This document shows positions 55,913 to 56,477 of a stretch of 56,477 bases of DNA, piece by piece (the stretch's first letter is position 1; each line of letters begins with the position of its first letter). Under the pieces are notes generated by a model, which saw nothing but the letters and a program-made list of their open reading frames with translations, was not told the origin of the DNA and ran no database searches. Source of the DNA: Burkholderia singularis (lineage in GTDB: Bacteria; Pseudomonadota; Gammaproteobacteria; Burkholderiales; Burkholderiaceae); the NCBI RefSeq assembly GCF_900176645.1, contig NZ_FXAN01000055.1, positions 1-56,477 on the forward strand. Direction: 5' to 3'. Both the position numbers and the translations under genes were made by a program.

Positions 55913-56369
55913 GTGTATGCCTCCGATTGTCGAGAAGACGGTGAGTGTCGCCTGCACCATGATGACAAACTACTTACGAAGTGTCGGCCTAGCTGAAAGG
56001 TGTAGGAAAAATTCAGACAAACGGGCGAGATGGAAAGGAGGATGGCTTGGGTTTGAATGAGCCGCCCAGTGAGTACGGGAAGCGTGTTGATGTGGCTGTT
56101 GCCGACGTCGCTTTTATTCGAGCTTCGAGCGGCGCGCCATGTGTCGCGCCTGATTTTCGAATGCGGGGTTGCGTGTTTGTGGGCGCGCGTCTTTATGCAG
56201 TCGCGCCACAACCGGCGCTTGCTGCGCCTGTATTTCCATACCGAATGCGATTTGTAGTGATGCCCGAATGGGGAAGGGGCAAAAACTGGTGGGCAAAACA
56301 AAAATCAATATCGGATTTCTGCCGCGACCGAGGAGCGATTGGGGTCATGAAAATTTTTTCGCTAAGGGG
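55913..56369. other. Intergenic region at the right edge
   Basis: About 460 bp with no supported gene. Upstream of the LuxR gene, bases 55960-56010 are AT-richer and may hold its minus-strand promoter. Short overlapping frames here (for example 56047-56391 plus, 114 codons) have no family resemblance and no ribosome-binding site. Confidence 0.4.
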
Positions 56370-56398
56370 TTGCGCGAAGGGCGGGGCCTGACTAGAAT
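56370..56398 (+). promoter_or_regulatory. Candidate sigma-70 promoter firing off the right edge
   Basis: TTGCGC (56370-56375), 17-bp spacer, TAGAAT (56393-56398). It points towards the window edge; the gene it serves is not included. Confidence 0.5.
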
Positions 56399-56477
56399 CA
56401 CGCCTCTTTCGCTGAAACGGAAACGGACAGCGGGGGAGAGAGAAGGAAGCGCGGCCGACTGCTAGAGAGGGAGTTGA

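Overview
The window looks like a stretch of chromosome from a high-GC betaproteobacterium, most probably Burkholderia (B. pseudomallei group). The grounds are the G/C-rich third codon positions, the ilvI-ilvH-ilvC-psd-pssA-leuA gene order, and a full 14-gene nuo operon followed by DUF2818, NUDIX and DUF1178 genes. It is a housekeeping region: I see no insertion sequence, prophage or CRISPR array. The only base-composition anomaly is an AT-rich, gene-poor gap at 17416-18309. The species call is inference from gene order and protein character, not from a search.

Layout. 61-2244 (minus): an SDR oxidoreductase, then a TetR regulator overlapping a LOG-type phosphoribohydrolase. 2447-4964 (minus): a three-gene lipid operon of PlcP/LpxH-like metallophosphoesterase, GT4 glycosyltransferase and DgkA, with a Pho-box-like site just upstream. 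5042-7351 (minus): an ECF sigma factor with DUF3619, DUF3106 and RDD membrane or periplasmic partners. 7992-15040 (plus): branched-chain amino acid synthesis (ilvI, ilvH, ilvC, leuA) interrupted by phosphatidylethanolamine synthesis (psd, pssA). leuA has its own promoter and a 26-codon leader peptide with seven Leu codons. 15168-17415 (minus): a SulP transporter and a beta-carbonic anhydrase. 18310-18810 (minus): a lipoprotein.

19253-24670 (plus): rpsO, pnp with a long RNase III-type leader hairpin, a quinone oxidoreductase, tpiA, secG and tRNA-Leu(GAG). 24826-41251 (plus): nuoA-N, DUF2818, an ADP-ribose pyrophosphatase-type NUDIX gene and DUF1178. 41319-48401: two convergent acyl-CoA catabolic clusters. 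The plus cluster has two complementary acyl-CoA dehydrogenases and two MaoC hot-dog proteins. The minus cluster has an enoyl-CoA hydratase, a histidine phosphatase, an APH-like kinase and a GST. 48588-56477: a GST, a PLP aminotransferase, a PIN protein with a low-complexity insert, yaaA, an M14 carboxypeptidase, a secreted basic-tailed protein, a CbiM-like membrane protein and a LuxR-type regulator.

How the genes work together. The strongest regulatory readings are: (1) a probable phosphate-starvation lipid-remodelling operon (Pho box, PlcP-like lipase, glycosyltransferase, DgkA); (2) attenuation of leuA by an apparently leaderless Leu-rich peptide; (3) pnp autoregulation through an upstream double-stranded hairpin; (4) an ECF sigma module with unstudied membrane partners; and (5) an acyl-CoA pathway that may use a kinase step or heteromeric dehydrogenases.
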